A program made the translations under genes and the position numbers. From an uncultured SAR86 cluster bacterium (lineage in GTDB: Bacteria > Pseudomonadota > Gammaproteobacteria > Magnimaribacterales > D2472), in assembly GCA_902622845.1 (NCBI GenBank), contig CACNRI010000002.1, forward strand, positions 124,001-188,000: a stretch of 64,000 nucleotides of DNA. The letters are read 5' to 3'. Under the pieces are notes generated by a model. That model was given only the letters and a program-made list of their open reading frames with translations. It had not been told where the DNA came from and did not search any database. Positions 40,029-49,561 of the stretch are shown piece by piece. Each line of letters opens with the position of its first letter. The first letter of the stretch is position 1.

Positions 40029-41499
40029 TAGCTCAAGAGGCGCTAAAGGAATCCTCCTTACTCAAATTAAGCAAGACTTTGTTACACCTGCAAATGCAAT
40101 CTTTGATTACTTAGACATTGTTGAGAAGGCTGTATCAAAGTTAGATCTTCAATCAGAAGATGAATTAAACCAAATAAAGTCTTCATGTAATAAGCTTATA
40201 AATCAATACGAGGAGGCATTTAACCTTTACACAGGTTCAGGATCTCAAGGTAAAAAAACTCCAGAGGAATATTCTGAATTAAGACATAATCTCAGGACTC
40301 CTTTGAATGCAATAATAGGATATGGTGAGATTCTCATTGAAGATTTTGAAGAAGATATTCCTGAGAGCAGAACAAGAAGAATAATAATTAATGATTTAAA
40401 GCATATTATTGAACTTGCAAGAGAGACTGAAAAAGCTATTGAAGTATTTGTAGACTTTATTAGGGGGGATGATAATGCGAGTGAAGAAGGAGACACATCC
40501 CAGGTTGAGACAGCCAAAGCACTTTTTAAATCTCTCGGAGATATAGAACATTCAATAACTTTAAGTGATGAATTAAAGGCATCTGATATTTTAATTGTTG
40601 ATGATAATAAGACTAATTGTGAGGTTCTCGAGCGAAGACTTTCAATGAGTGGCCTAAAGTGTCGAACTGCATATGACGGAGAGTCAGCTCTTGATGAAGT
40701 AAAAAAGAAAACCCCTGATCTAATTTTACTTGATGTTATATTGCCAGATATTAATGGGCTTGAATTACTTAAGAGATTTAGATCTAAACATAGCGTTGAA
40801 TCTTTACCAGTAATAATGGTTTCTGCCTTTGATGATGTTGATAGTATCGCTAAATGTATTCAGTTGGGTGCACAGGACTATCTTCCTAAACCCATTAATG
40901 GGACGGTGTTGCTTGCAAAAGTTGTTTCATCTCTTGAGAGAAAGCTTCTTAGAGAAAGGGAGAAAGAGCTTGTAAATGAGCTACATATTCAGGCAACAAC
41001 AGATCAACTAACGGGCATTGCTAACAGGAGAGTGATTTTTGATACTTTGGAAAATGCTGTTTCAAGAGAAAAAAGAAAAGACTATAAACCATTTGCCATA
41101 ATAGTCTTTGACATAGACTTCTTTAAAAATGTTAATGATACATATGGTCATGCAGGAGGCGATGAAGTCCTAAAAGCTTTTGCCAAATTGCTTGATAGTG
41201 AAATTACACAACCAAATCAAGTAGGAAGGATAGGTGGTGAGGAGTTTCTTGCAATTATCTATATGGAAAATGAATCTCTCAAGATTTTCGCTAATGATCT
41301 TATTGAAAAGATCCAGAAAAATGTTGTTAAATTCGAGGATACTGAAATAAGCATTACTGCAAGTGGAGGCGTTGCCTTTTCAGAAGAGTCAAAAAGCTCA
41401 TCTGATTTAGTTAATAAAGCTGATAAAAGACTTTACAAGGCAAAAAAATCTGGTAGAAATAGATTTGTACTAATCGATTCTGAAATAGTAGGAGAATAA
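40018..41499 (+). CDS. HisKA-like helix pair + receiver + GGDEF-family (diguanylate cyclase) protein
   Basis: LRHNLRTPLNAIIGYGEIL; ILIVDDNKTNC...LILLDVILPDINGLELL; DFFKNVNDTYGHAGGDEVLK and GRIGGEEFLAI. Confidence 0.88.
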   Translation: MMVDSSRGAKGILLTQIKQDFVTPANAIFDYLDIVEKAVSKLDLQSEDELNQIKSSCNKLINQYEEAFNLYTGSGSQGKKTPEEYSELRHNLRTPLNAIIGYGEILIEDFEEDIPESRTRRIIINDLKHIIELARETEKAIEVFVDFIRGDDNASEEGDTSQVETAKALFKSLGDIEHSITLSDELKASDILIVDDNKTNCEVLERRLSMSGLKCRTAYDGESALDEVKKKTPDLILLDVILPDINGLELLKRFRSKHSVESLPVIMVSAFDDVDSIAKCIQLGAQDYLPKPINGTVLLAKVVSSLERKLLREREKELVNELHIQATTDQLTGIANRRVIFDTLENAVSREKRKDYKPFAIIVFDIDFFKNVNDTYGHAGGDEVLKAFAKLLDSEITQPNQVGRIGGEEFLAIIYMENESLKIFANDLIEKIQKNVVKFEDTEISITASGGVAFSEESKSSSDLVNKADKRLYKAKKSGRNRFVLIDSEIVGE

Positions 41500-41861
41500 T
41501 GGCTAAAATTTTATACGTTGAAGATAACGAGATGAACAGAGATATGCTTTCTAGGAGATTAAGCAGAAGAGGGCATGAGGTTCTTTTAGCATTTGATGGT
41601 CAAGCAGGGCTAGACATGATGAAATCTGAAAGTCCAGAGATTGTACTAATGGATATGGGATTGCCTGTTCTTGATGGCTGGGAAGCCACAACTCAGGCTA
41701 AAGCTGATCCAGAAATAAATATGATACCTATTATTGCTCTTACTGCTCATGCTCTAGAATCTGATAAGCAAAAAGCTTTAGAATGCGGGGCAGATGACTT
41801 TGATACAAAACCAGTTGATTTTAAAAGATTACTTGGAAAAATTGACTCTCTTTTGAGCTAA
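41499..41861 (+). CDS. single-domain response regulator
   Basis: ILYVEDNEMNRDMLSRRL, IVLMDMGLPVLDGWEAT, ALTAHAL, TKPVDFKRL. Confidence 0.93.
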   Translation: MAKILYVEDNEMNRDMLSRRLSRRGHEVLLAFDGQAGLDMMKSESPEIVLMDMGLPVLDGWEATTQAKADPEINMIPIIALTAHALESDKQKALECGADDFDTKPVDFKRLLGKIDSLLS

Positions 41862-44836
41862 GAGCTTTTTATTAATTTTGAAATCCTATCAGATAATTCA
41901 TCCATAGAAGTTTCATCTTTCTTCACAAAACCTACAACTCTTTCGTTTAAAAGTTTTTCTTGAACATCTGTAATATCTTTTCCTGAATAAACTAAAATCG
42001 GAGCTCTTTTATCTTCAGGGCACTCATCGATATAGCTTTCTAGGAATTCAAAACCATCCATCCTAGGCATTTCTAAATCTAAAACAATAAGAGATGGTTT
42101 ATCTTTCGTTCTTTCTAAACCTTCTTTACCATCTCTGGCCTCAATAGACCTAACTCCTATATCATCAAGCATCCTATTCATGAGATCTCGTACATCTTTA
42201 TCATCATCTATTACTAATACTTTTTGATTTTTTGTTGATGAGCCAAGAATTCTTTTTACAGTATTTACAAAAAGCTCTCTATCAATTGGTTTAGTCATAT
42301 ATTCATTTGCTCCTAAAGAGGCTGCAAAGTTAGCTTTATCTAATTGACTAATCATAATTACTGGAATATCTTTTAGCTCATCATCTAATTTACACTCTTT
42401 TAAAATTGACCAACCATCTCTTCCTGGCATCAAGACATCTAAGAGAATTAATTTTGGTTTAATCTCTCTTATTAAATCCATTCCCTTTTCACCATTGGTT
42501 GCACCAATCAGAGTTAAATTTAATTTTGCAATTGTTCGCTTTATAAGACCATGCATTGCAGCGTCATCATCGACTAAAACAACAACATTATCAGTAGAAT
42601 CAAGATTAATTACACCTTCCTCAATTTCGTCATTAATTTCAGGACACTCTCTTGGCACACTTATTGAAAAGACAGAGCCAACACCTTCTTCACTTGATAC
42701 AGAAACATCTCCACCCATCATTTCAGCAAATCTTTTTGATATGGGTAAGCCTAATCCAGTACCTCCATAGTTTGCAGAAGTTGATCTTTCAGCTTGAGTA
42801 TACTCCTCAAAAACTTTTGCAACTCCCTCTGCACTCATCCCAGCACCAGTATCTGTAACAGAAAAGCTAATAAATTCAGTTTTTTCTTTTATCTCAACAT
42901 CTATATCCAGAGTTACCGTTCCATCTTTAGTGAATTTAAAGGCATTACTTAAGAAATTTGTTAAACATTGTCTTAATTTTGTTTCATCCTGTGACATTGA
43001 TCCAACTGAGTCATCAATATTTATCTGAAATTCATTATTATTTTTTAGTGCCAACGGAGCAGATACATCTTTTATAGTTTCGATCATATTTTCTATTTCA
43101 AAACCTGTTACAAAAAGCTCCATCTTTCCAGCTTCAATTTTTGATAAGTCTAGAATGTTATTAATTAATGATAGAAGGTGTGAACCAGCAGATGTAATTT
43201 TCTTCAAATCTGGCAGAAGGTCTTCGTAACCTAGATCCTCACAATCCTCATAAAGCATTTCTCCATATCCAAGGATTGCATTTAATGGCGTCCTTAGTTC
43301 ATGACTCATATTTGCAAAGAATTTTGTTTTTTGATCACTTGCATCCCTTGCCTCGTCCCTGGCTAACTCCATCTCATGAGTTCTAGCCTCAATTAAGGCA
43401 TTTACTTCATCTGACATTCTTGAGAAGGCAATAAGCATTAGCTCAACAGAGGCTTCCTCACTTGAATTCTTATCAGAACTTTGCGCCAGTTCGCTCATCT
43501 TTTTAATATCATTTACTATCAAAGTTCTTGCTTCACCCTCTAATTGATCAGAAAGTTTTGTCATCTTTTCAATGATTACCTGATCTCTTTCATGTCTTCT
43601 TGCAGCCTGATCAGTTCTAATTCTGTCCATCTCAAGAAGATGAGATTTATAGCTTTTTAATGCGGTTGAAAGCTGGCCAACTTCATCAGTTTCTGATGAT
43701 AAGATTCCCTTTCTGGGTGGCATTTCTTGAGTATGATCTCCCTTGGTTAATCCATCAAGTACTTCAATAGCTCTCGAGATTCCCCCAAATGTTCTCGTTG
43801 TTACAAACGCAACTAACGAAATAAGAATCAAGACAGAAATAATAGCGATTGCGTAAGTGAAATTAAGGATGCTTTGAGCAATAAGAATATTTTCTCTTTC
43901 ATCTTTAAAAATAAATAACTGCGCATCATCAGCTGATAAAAAAGCACTAAGGGGCAACAATGTTATAGATGACCCAAGCTCTGTATCCTTAGATGAAAAT
44001 CTTGACCCATTTTGTTCTCTGAACAATAAGGCTCTCTCTGAAAGAAGTTTGAAATTTTCTTGATCAAATAGGTTATCTTCATCATTATCAAGTTGAGCAT
44101 AGTACTCATTGAGTGAGATGAGATCGTCTTTAGTTTTTACAGCAGTCCTTACCTCAAATTCATCCTCGAAAATTTCTAAAGATTTTCTTATATCTATTCC
44201 AAGAAGAATTACAACAAGCGTCTCACCACTTGCTTTTACTGGGAATGCAAGAGCTTGGTTTAAGGTTCCAGCATTTTCTCCAGTTATATCCTTAATTTCA
44301 ACCACACTTTGCTTTGGTCTTTTTGCAATTTCTTGAATGTAAGAATCTATATTTAGGAAGAAATCTGGCCTAGCATTTGGTGAACAAGCATCAATTCCGA
44401 GAAGATCAAGCGAGCTTCCACAGTATATCCTCTGTCCCGATGGATAATATGCCATTGCATAACTTAAATCTCCAAAATCAAAATCTTCTTCAAAAAAAAG
44501 ATCGAGAATATATTGAGCATCTCCAATCCTTCCAGCGCTGACGGTATCGAGAAATGGATTAACATAGTTCCCATTCGATACAACTTCATCTTGAAATACT
44601 TCTCCATTCGGATCCCAAAATGATGCATTTGAGCCAATAAGTGGTTGCCATTTAAACATAGAGTTAAATGAACCATTATAGGTTTGGAACCAAGCAGCTT
44701 CGTACAAGGTTAAGAGAGATTCGCTGGAAGAATCCTCTTGAACATTTTCTCTATAATTAAAAGAGAAAATAAAAATTAGCGCAACAAGTAAGTTACCTAC
44801 TACTCCAAAAAGAATTAACTGGAGTCTAATTGACAT
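41858..44836 (-). CDS. hybrid sensor histidine kinase (periplasmic sensor, HAMP, HisKA, HATPase, two receiver domains)
   Basis: MSHELRTPLNAILGYGEML, TNFLSNAFKFTKDG, DTGAGMSAEGVAKVFEEYTQ, GGTGLGLPISK; VVLVDDDAAMHG and VLVIDDDKDVRD receivers. Confidence 0.95.
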   Translation of the reverse strand: MSIRLQLILFGVVGNLLVALIFIFSFNYRENVQEDSSSESLLTLYEAAWFQTYNGSFNSMFKWQPLIGSNASFWDPNGEVFQDEVVSNGNYVNPFLDTVSAGRIGDAQYILDLFFEEDFDFGDLSYAMAYYPSGQRIYCGSSLDLLGIDACSPNARPDFFLNIDSYIQEIAKRPKQSVVEIKDITGENAGTLNQALAFPVKASGETLVVILLGIDIRKSLEIFEDEFEVRTAVKTKDDLISLNEYYAQLDNDEDNLFDQENFKLLSERALLFREQNGSRFSSKDTELGSSITLLPLSAFLSADDAQLFIFKDERENILIAQSILNFTYAIAIISVLILISLVAFVTTRTFGGISRAIEVLDGLTKGDHTQEMPPRKGILSSETDEVGQLSTALKSYKSHLLEMDRIRTDQAARRHERDQVIIEKMTKLSDQLEGEARTLIVNDIKKMSELAQSSDKNSSEEASVELMLIAFSRMSDEVNALIEARTHEMELARDEARDASDQKTKFFANMSHELRTPLNAILGYGEMLYEDCEDLGYEDLLPDLKKITSAGSHLLSLINNILDLSKIEAGKMELFVTGFEIENMIETIKDVSAPLALKNNNEFQINIDDSVGSMSQDETKLRQCLTNFLSNAFKFTKDGTVTLDIDVEIKEKTEFISFSVTDTGAGMSAEGVAKVFEEYTQAERSTSANYGGTGLGLPISKRFAEMMGGDVSVSSEEGVGSVFSISVPRECPEINDEIEEGVINLDSTDNVVVLVDDDAAMHGLIKRTIAKLNLTLIGATNGEKGMDLIREIKPKLILLDVLMPGRDGWSILKECKLDDELKDIPVIMISQLDKANFAASLGANEYMTKPIDRELFVNTVKRILGSSTKNQKVLVIDDDKDVRDLMNRMLDDIGVRSIEARDGKEGLERTKDKPSLIVLDLEMPRMDGFEFLESYIDECPEDKRAPILVYSGKDITDVQEKLLNERVVGFVKKDETSMDELSDRISKLIKSS

Positions 44837-44846
44837 ATTGACAGAT

Positions 44847-45218
44847 TTATTCGAATTTAAAGACTATATCTACTTGAACGTTATTTACGTTAACTGCTTT
44901 TTCTTCAAATTTAGGCGGTTCATAAATTAATTTTCTAACAGCTTTAATTGATGCCCTCTCAAAAAGTCCTGGAGGATTACTCTCCACAACAAAGGGATCA
45001 AGTACTGCTCCAAAAGTATCCACATTAAATTGAACTTTAACTGAACCTTCTATGCCATATCGAATTGCTTGCCTTGGATATTCTGGGAGTAATTTATTTA
45101 CTCTCTTTAGTTCAATAACTGATCCGTTATCTTCAACATATCCAAAATCTGCTGCAAATGACGGTATCGATATTAACAATAAACCGGCAATTAAAAATAG
45201 TTTGTTTAAAAAATACAT
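44847..45218 (-). CDS. TonB C-terminal-domain protein, short periplasmic form
   Basis: LPEYPRQAIRYGIEGSVKVQFNVDTFGAVLDPFVVESNPPGLFERASIKAVRKLIYEPPK after a signal peptide. Confidence 0.8.
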   Translation of the reverse strand: MYFLNKLFLIAGLLLISIPSFAADFGYVEDNGSVIELKRVNKLLPEYPRQAIRYGIEGSVKVQFNVDTFGAVLDPFVVESNPPGLFERASIKAVRKLIYEPPKFEEKAVNVNNVQVDIVFKFE

Positions 45219-45351
45219 AATTTGTCACTTATATTCAGAATATTATTCTACACTGCATAATAAATTATCTCTAGCAAAATACGGTAAAACGTTTTAAAAA
45301 TAAACTCATTAAAACTGAACAAGGTATTTTTTTTTGTTAGGATATATGTAA

Positions 45352-45732
45352 ATGGATAATTTTTTTAATATTCTCATCTACCTAATAGGAGCTCTCTTTC
45401 TTCTTATGGGCCTGCAGTGGTTGATAGACCCAACTTCAGCTGCCAATGGTTTGGGTATGGTTTTGCTTTCAGGGCATGGTTTAAGTACTCAAATAGGTGA
45501 CTTATCGAGCTTTTTCTTGGTAATAGGTACTTTTACCCTTTGCGCAGCCTACAAAAATAATACAGTTTGGTTATACACACCAATTGCCTTATTTGCCTTT
45601 GCAGCTTTTTCGAGAATTATTGCATTTTTATTTCATGATGCAGCATTATCAACTGATAAAATCTTAGTCGAATTGATACTAGCAGGATTTTTACTATTTT
45701 TAGTTAAGCGAAAAGTAAATATCCCTTCTTAA
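45352..45732 (+). CDS. hypothetical membrane protein (DUF4345-like)
   Basis: Four hydrophobic segments, ~126 aa. Confidence 0.45.
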   Translation: MDNFFNILIYLIGALFLLMGLQWLIDPTSAANGLGMVLLSGHGLSTQIGDLSSFFLVIGTFTLCAAYKNNTVWLYTPIALFAFAAFSRIIAFLFHDAALSTDKILVELILAGFLLFLVKRKVNIPS

Positions 45733-45735
45733 CTA

Positions 45736-46356
45736 ATGGACAAGATAGGTATCTTTGGGAAGAAAAATTCTATCGTAAAGTATAATTTAGACTCCCATCA
45801 ATCTTTATGGATTGCAGATTTACCTCATGGGCAGTCACCCAAAGCGATAGCTCAGTATGAGGATTTTCTTCTTGTAATTCATCAAAACTGGGCAGGTACC
45901 AAAAACATAAGTTGCTTTAGCGAAAGTTCAGGAAATTTATTATGGAGGTATAGATATGATTTTCTATGTGGTTGGCATATTTATTTTCAGCCTATATTTA
46001 TTGGGAAGAATTTATTTTTTAAATCCGGAGCGGTAGATTTTACGAAACTTTGTTGTAAGACAGGAAGAATAATTTTTAAGAAAAGCTTAAAGAAAAAAAA
46101 GCTCTTTACTTTTGAAAAATTTGAAATTATTTATCTTGGCGAAAGTCTAATAGCTTTTTCAAATAAAGAAATAAGAAAAATTGATATTGAATCTGGCCAA
46201 AGTGAGATAGATCATGAACTCACTAAAAAGTTTAATGTTAATGGTGTGACAGCATATCTAGGTAACGGAGTTTCTTTTGTTTCTTCAATTTCTTCACTAA
46301 ATCAGCAACTCGAGGATGAAGCAGCTGCTTCATCAACTTCTGCTCCAGCTGGTTAA
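45736..46356 (+). CDS. hypothetical protein, possibly PQQ/WD-like repeat
   Basis: Short repeats around SSGNLLWRYRYD; weak. Confidence 0.45.
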   Translation: MDKIGIFGKKNSIVKYNLDSHQSLWIADLPHGQSPKAIAQYEDFLLVIHQNWAGTKNISCFSESSGNLLWRYRYDFLCGWHIYFQPIFIGKNLFFKSGAVDFTKLCCKTGRIIFKKSLKKKKLFTFEKFEIIYLGESLIAFSNKEIRKIDIESGQSEIDHELTKKFNVNGVTAYLGNGVSFVSSISSLNQQLEDEAAASSTSAPAG

Positions 46357-46396
46357 GCTAATTAGCATTTTAGCTTTTGATTGATATAATTTTTAT

Positions 46397-46840
46397 ATGG
46401 AAACAAAAATACCCCCACCAATAGTCACTCTTATTTTTATCTTCTTAATAGCTTTTTCAAATAGAATTGTTGAACCTTTCAGCTTTGAATTTCAAATGCC
46501 TCTTGGGGTTGTGATAATTATTTGTGGGTTAGCAGTTTTAATATTAGCTGTTGGAGTTTTTAAGCAGTTGGAAACAACTATTAATCCAATGCAACCCTCA
46601 CAAGCTTCAAAACTTGCCACAACTGGCCCGTTCAAATTTACCCGAAATCCAATGTATCTTGGAATGAGCATAATGTTGATAGGTTTTGGTGTAATTTTTG
46701 GCGCCAAGCTAACAGTTTGTTTGCTAGCTCTATTTGTTCTCTATATTACTATTTTTCAGATAATGCCTGAGGAGCGAGCAATGGAGCAAAAATTTGATGA
46801 TTGGGAAGACTATTCTGCAAAAGTTAGAAGGTGGTTATAA
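46397..46840 (+). CDS. isoprenylcysteine carboxyl methyltransferase/PEMT-like membrane methyltransferase
   Basis: TTGPFKFTRNPMYLGMSIMLIGFGV, PEERAMEQKFDDWEDYSAKVRRWL. Confidence 0.8.
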   Translation: METKIPPPIVTLIFIFLIAFSNRIVEPFSFEFQMPLGVVIIICGLAVLILAVGVFKQLETTINPMQPSQASKLATTGPFKFTRNPMYLGMSIMLIGFGVIFGAKLTVCLLALFVLYITIFQIMPEERAMEQKFDDWEDYSAKVRRWL

Positions 46841-48204
46841 ATATGGGCTCAGGATATGTTTTATCTGATGAAGTGGTTAATCATAAAATAAATGAACCAG
46901 TCTTTCCAAAGAATTCTTCTTATAAAGCTGAAAAATCCCTAAATGATTTAGATCTTTTTACCAAGGGACAACCTGTAGATTTTTATAAGGAATTAAGAGA
47001 TAACGCCCCAATATATTTTCATGATCCTATGCCTACAGATCCTGAACCCGGATACTGGGTGTTAACTAGACATGAAGATATCAAGCATGTATCTATGAAT
47101 CCCAAAATATTTTCTTCTCAATATGCCACAGGAAATCTACTCACACTTGGAACAGAAGAGAACAGACATCCAAAGCTCTTCAAATCAACTATTGATCATA
47201 TGTTAAACCTTGATGGTGAAATGCATTTAGGTCTTCGAAAAGAACATATGCCTTTCTTTAAACCTGGCTATGTTGAGGACTTGCAAAAAAAAGTGACAGT
47301 TAAAGTAGGACAGCTTTTAGATCAAATTGCTCCATTGGGTGAGTGCAACTTGGTAAGTGAGGTTTCTCAGCAGCTTCCTATTTTTACATTATCCGAGATT
47401 TTAGGAATCCCAGAAGCTGATAGACAAAAGTTGGTTACATGGATGGAGTTTTTAGAGCTTGCACAATACTTTGCAGTTGAACAAATAAAACAACAAAATG
47501 AGGGCGTCACTGATTCATCGCCAGATCCAGAAATGATTAATCTTTTTAATACAATGGTTGATGAAATGTTTGATTATGGAAAACATATTCTTCTTAAAAA
47601 AAGAAAAAATCCTGAAAATGATCTTTTGAGCGCAATCGCAAACGCAAAAATTGAAGGAAAGGAATTAACCCAAGAATTTCTTGATGGGTCTTGGCTCTTA
47701 ATTGTTTTCGCAGGAAATGACACTACAAGAAATACAATGAGTGGAGGAATTAAGTTACTGCATGATAACCAAGATCAAAAGGAATTATTAATAAATAATC
47801 TCGATTATCTTCCGAACTTTATAAATGAAACCGTGAGATGCGTTTCGCCAGTAATTCATATGCGTAGAACCTCTCTTGAAGAAACAGAAATTAATGGTCA
47901 AAGAATTGGGCCTTTTGAAAAAATTGCTTTGTGGTATGGCGCTGCTAATAGAGATCCTGATATTTTTCAAGATCCTGACACTTTTAATATTCTCAGAGAA
48001 AATGCAGATAATCATCTAGCCTTTGGTATTGGAAGACATACATGCTTGGGGAAACCTGTTGCGCTGATGCAGCTAAGAGAATTTTACTCGCAGTTCTTAG
48101 GAAGATTTCCTGATTTTGAGATGAATGGTGAATGGAAAGTTGCACCAAATAATTTTGTCCATGCTATTCAAGAAATGCCAATAAAGTTTTCGCCTAAATC
48201 TTAG
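46831..48204 (+). CDS. cytochrome P450
   Basis: I-helix FAGNDTTRNTM, ExxR-type NETVR, heme loop FGIGRHTCLGKPVALMQLRE. Confidence 0.95.
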   Translation: MVINMGSGYVLSDEVVNHKINEPVFPKNSSYKAEKSLNDLDLFTKGQPVDFYKELRDNAPIYFHDPMPTDPEPGYWVLTRHEDIKHVSMNPKIFSSQYATGNLLTLGTEENRHPKLFKSTIDHMLNLDGEMHLGLRKEHMPFFKPGYVEDLQKKVTVKVGQLLDQIAPLGECNLVSEVSQQLPIFTLSEILGIPEADRQKLVTWMEFLELAQYFAVEQIKQQNEGVTDSSPDPEMINLFNTMVDEMFDYGKHILLKKRKNPENDLLSAIANAKIEGKELTQEFLDGSWLLIVFAGNDTTRNTMSGGIKLLHDNQDQKELLINNLDYLPNFINETVRCVSPVIHMRRTSLEETEINGQRIGPFEKIALWYGAANRDPDIFQDPDTFNILRENADNHLAFGIGRHTCLGKPVALMQLREFYSQFLGRFPDFEMNGEWKVAPNNFVHAIQEMPIKFSPKS

Positions 48205-48206
48205 GC

Positions 48207-49463
48207 ATGATTCCGCAAAGAATTAATTTAATCTTATATTCAACGCTTGCAGTAATTATTTGTTATATAGATAGGGTAAACATCTCTGTTGCAATCATTC
48301 CTATGCAAGAACAGTTTGCATGGAGTGACTCACAAGTTGGCTTTATTTTTTCCTCTTTTTATCTTGGATACATGCTTACAATGGCTTTGGGAGGCTATTT
48401 ATCTGATAAGTTTGGAGGAAAGCTTGTTTTAGGTTGGGGTGTTGTCTTATGGTCGATATTTACAATGCTAACTCCTTTGGCTGCTCATAATGGTTTTTTT
48501 GCGCTATTTTTTATAAGAGTTTTGATGGGCATTGGAGAGGGAGTCACATTTCCTGCATGGCATAGCCTATATGCAAGATGGATACCTTTTAATGAGAGAA
48601 CTAGAGCAATTGCTTTTACAAATAGTGGGGTATCTGTTGGGACTATAATTGGATATATAGGTACCCAAATGATCATTATTGCAATGGGCTGGGAGTGGGC
48701 ATTTTATATCTTTGGAATAGTTGGTTTGGTGTGGTTTATTTTTTGGTTTCGGAATGTAACCTCCTATCCAAATGATCACAAAAAAATTACTCCTGAGGAA
48801 TTACTTCATATCCAAAAGAATGCACCCTCATCAAAAGCCGCAAAAAAAATTCCTTTGAGACAATTGCTTATTAACAAGCCTTTTTTAGCAATTGTTGCAG
48901 CTACCTTTGCAAATAATTGGAGTTTATTTGTTTTTTTATCATTTCTTCCAAAGTTTATTGATAATGAGCTCGGGATAGAGCTCGAATCAAGTAGCTTTGT
49001 AATTCTAATTATTATTCCAAGCATAATCTCGGTAATAGCATTGAATGCAGGAGGATATCTCGCTGATAGTTTTATAAAAGGTGGTATTAAAGTTATAAAA
49101 GTTCGTAAAACATTAAATTCAATAGGATTTTTTGGATCAGCTGCGTGTCTTTTTTTGATCCCATTTTTTGAGTCAATTTCGATGATAATTATACTTATCT
49201 GCGTTACTAACCTTTTCACAGGTGCTGCTGCAGGTGGATTTGGTGTTAATCATGCTGATATTGGACCAAGTACGACAGGAACACTTGTAGGTATTGCCTC
49301 CACCTTTGGAATGATTGCTGGAGTCGTAGGGAATGCAGTTTCTGGCTATGTTCTTGATATTACGAATTCATGGACACTTGTATTTCACATTGCTGCAAGC
49401 TTGATTGTAATTGGTGGCTTAATTTATCTATTTTTTGCTAGTGACCAAAAGCAGTTTGATTAA
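48207..49463 (+). CDS. MFS transporter (anion:cation symporter-like)
   Basis: 12 TM-like pattern; YIDRVNISVAIIPM; GGYLSDKFGGK. Confidence 0.9.
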   Translation: MIPQRINLILYSTLAVIICYIDRVNISVAIIPMQEQFAWSDSQVGFIFSSFYLGYMLTMALGGYLSDKFGGKLVLGWGVVLWSIFTMLTPLAAHNGFFALFFIRVLMGIGEGVTFPAWHSLYARWIPFNERTRAIAFTNSGVSVGTIIGYIGTQMIIIAMGWEWAFYIFGIVGLVWFIFWFRNVTSYPNDHKKITPEELLHIQKNAPSSKAAKKIPLRQLLINKPFLAIVAATFANNWSLFVFLSFLPKFIDNELGIELESSSFVILIIIPSIISVIALNAGGYLADSFIKGGIKVIKVRKTLNSIGFFGSAACLFLIPFFESISMIIILICVTNLFTGAAAGGFGVNHADIGPSTTGTLVGIASTFGMIAGVVGNAVSGYVLDITNSWTLVFHIAASLIVIGGLIYLFFASDQKQFD

Positions 49464-49561
49464 AAAAACCTTTTAAAATAAGCCTTTCGGGTACAAAAAT
49501 ATTTTTTTTACACTTTTTTAGTGCTATATTTAACCTATAAATTTATTTTTAGGGGAAAAAC

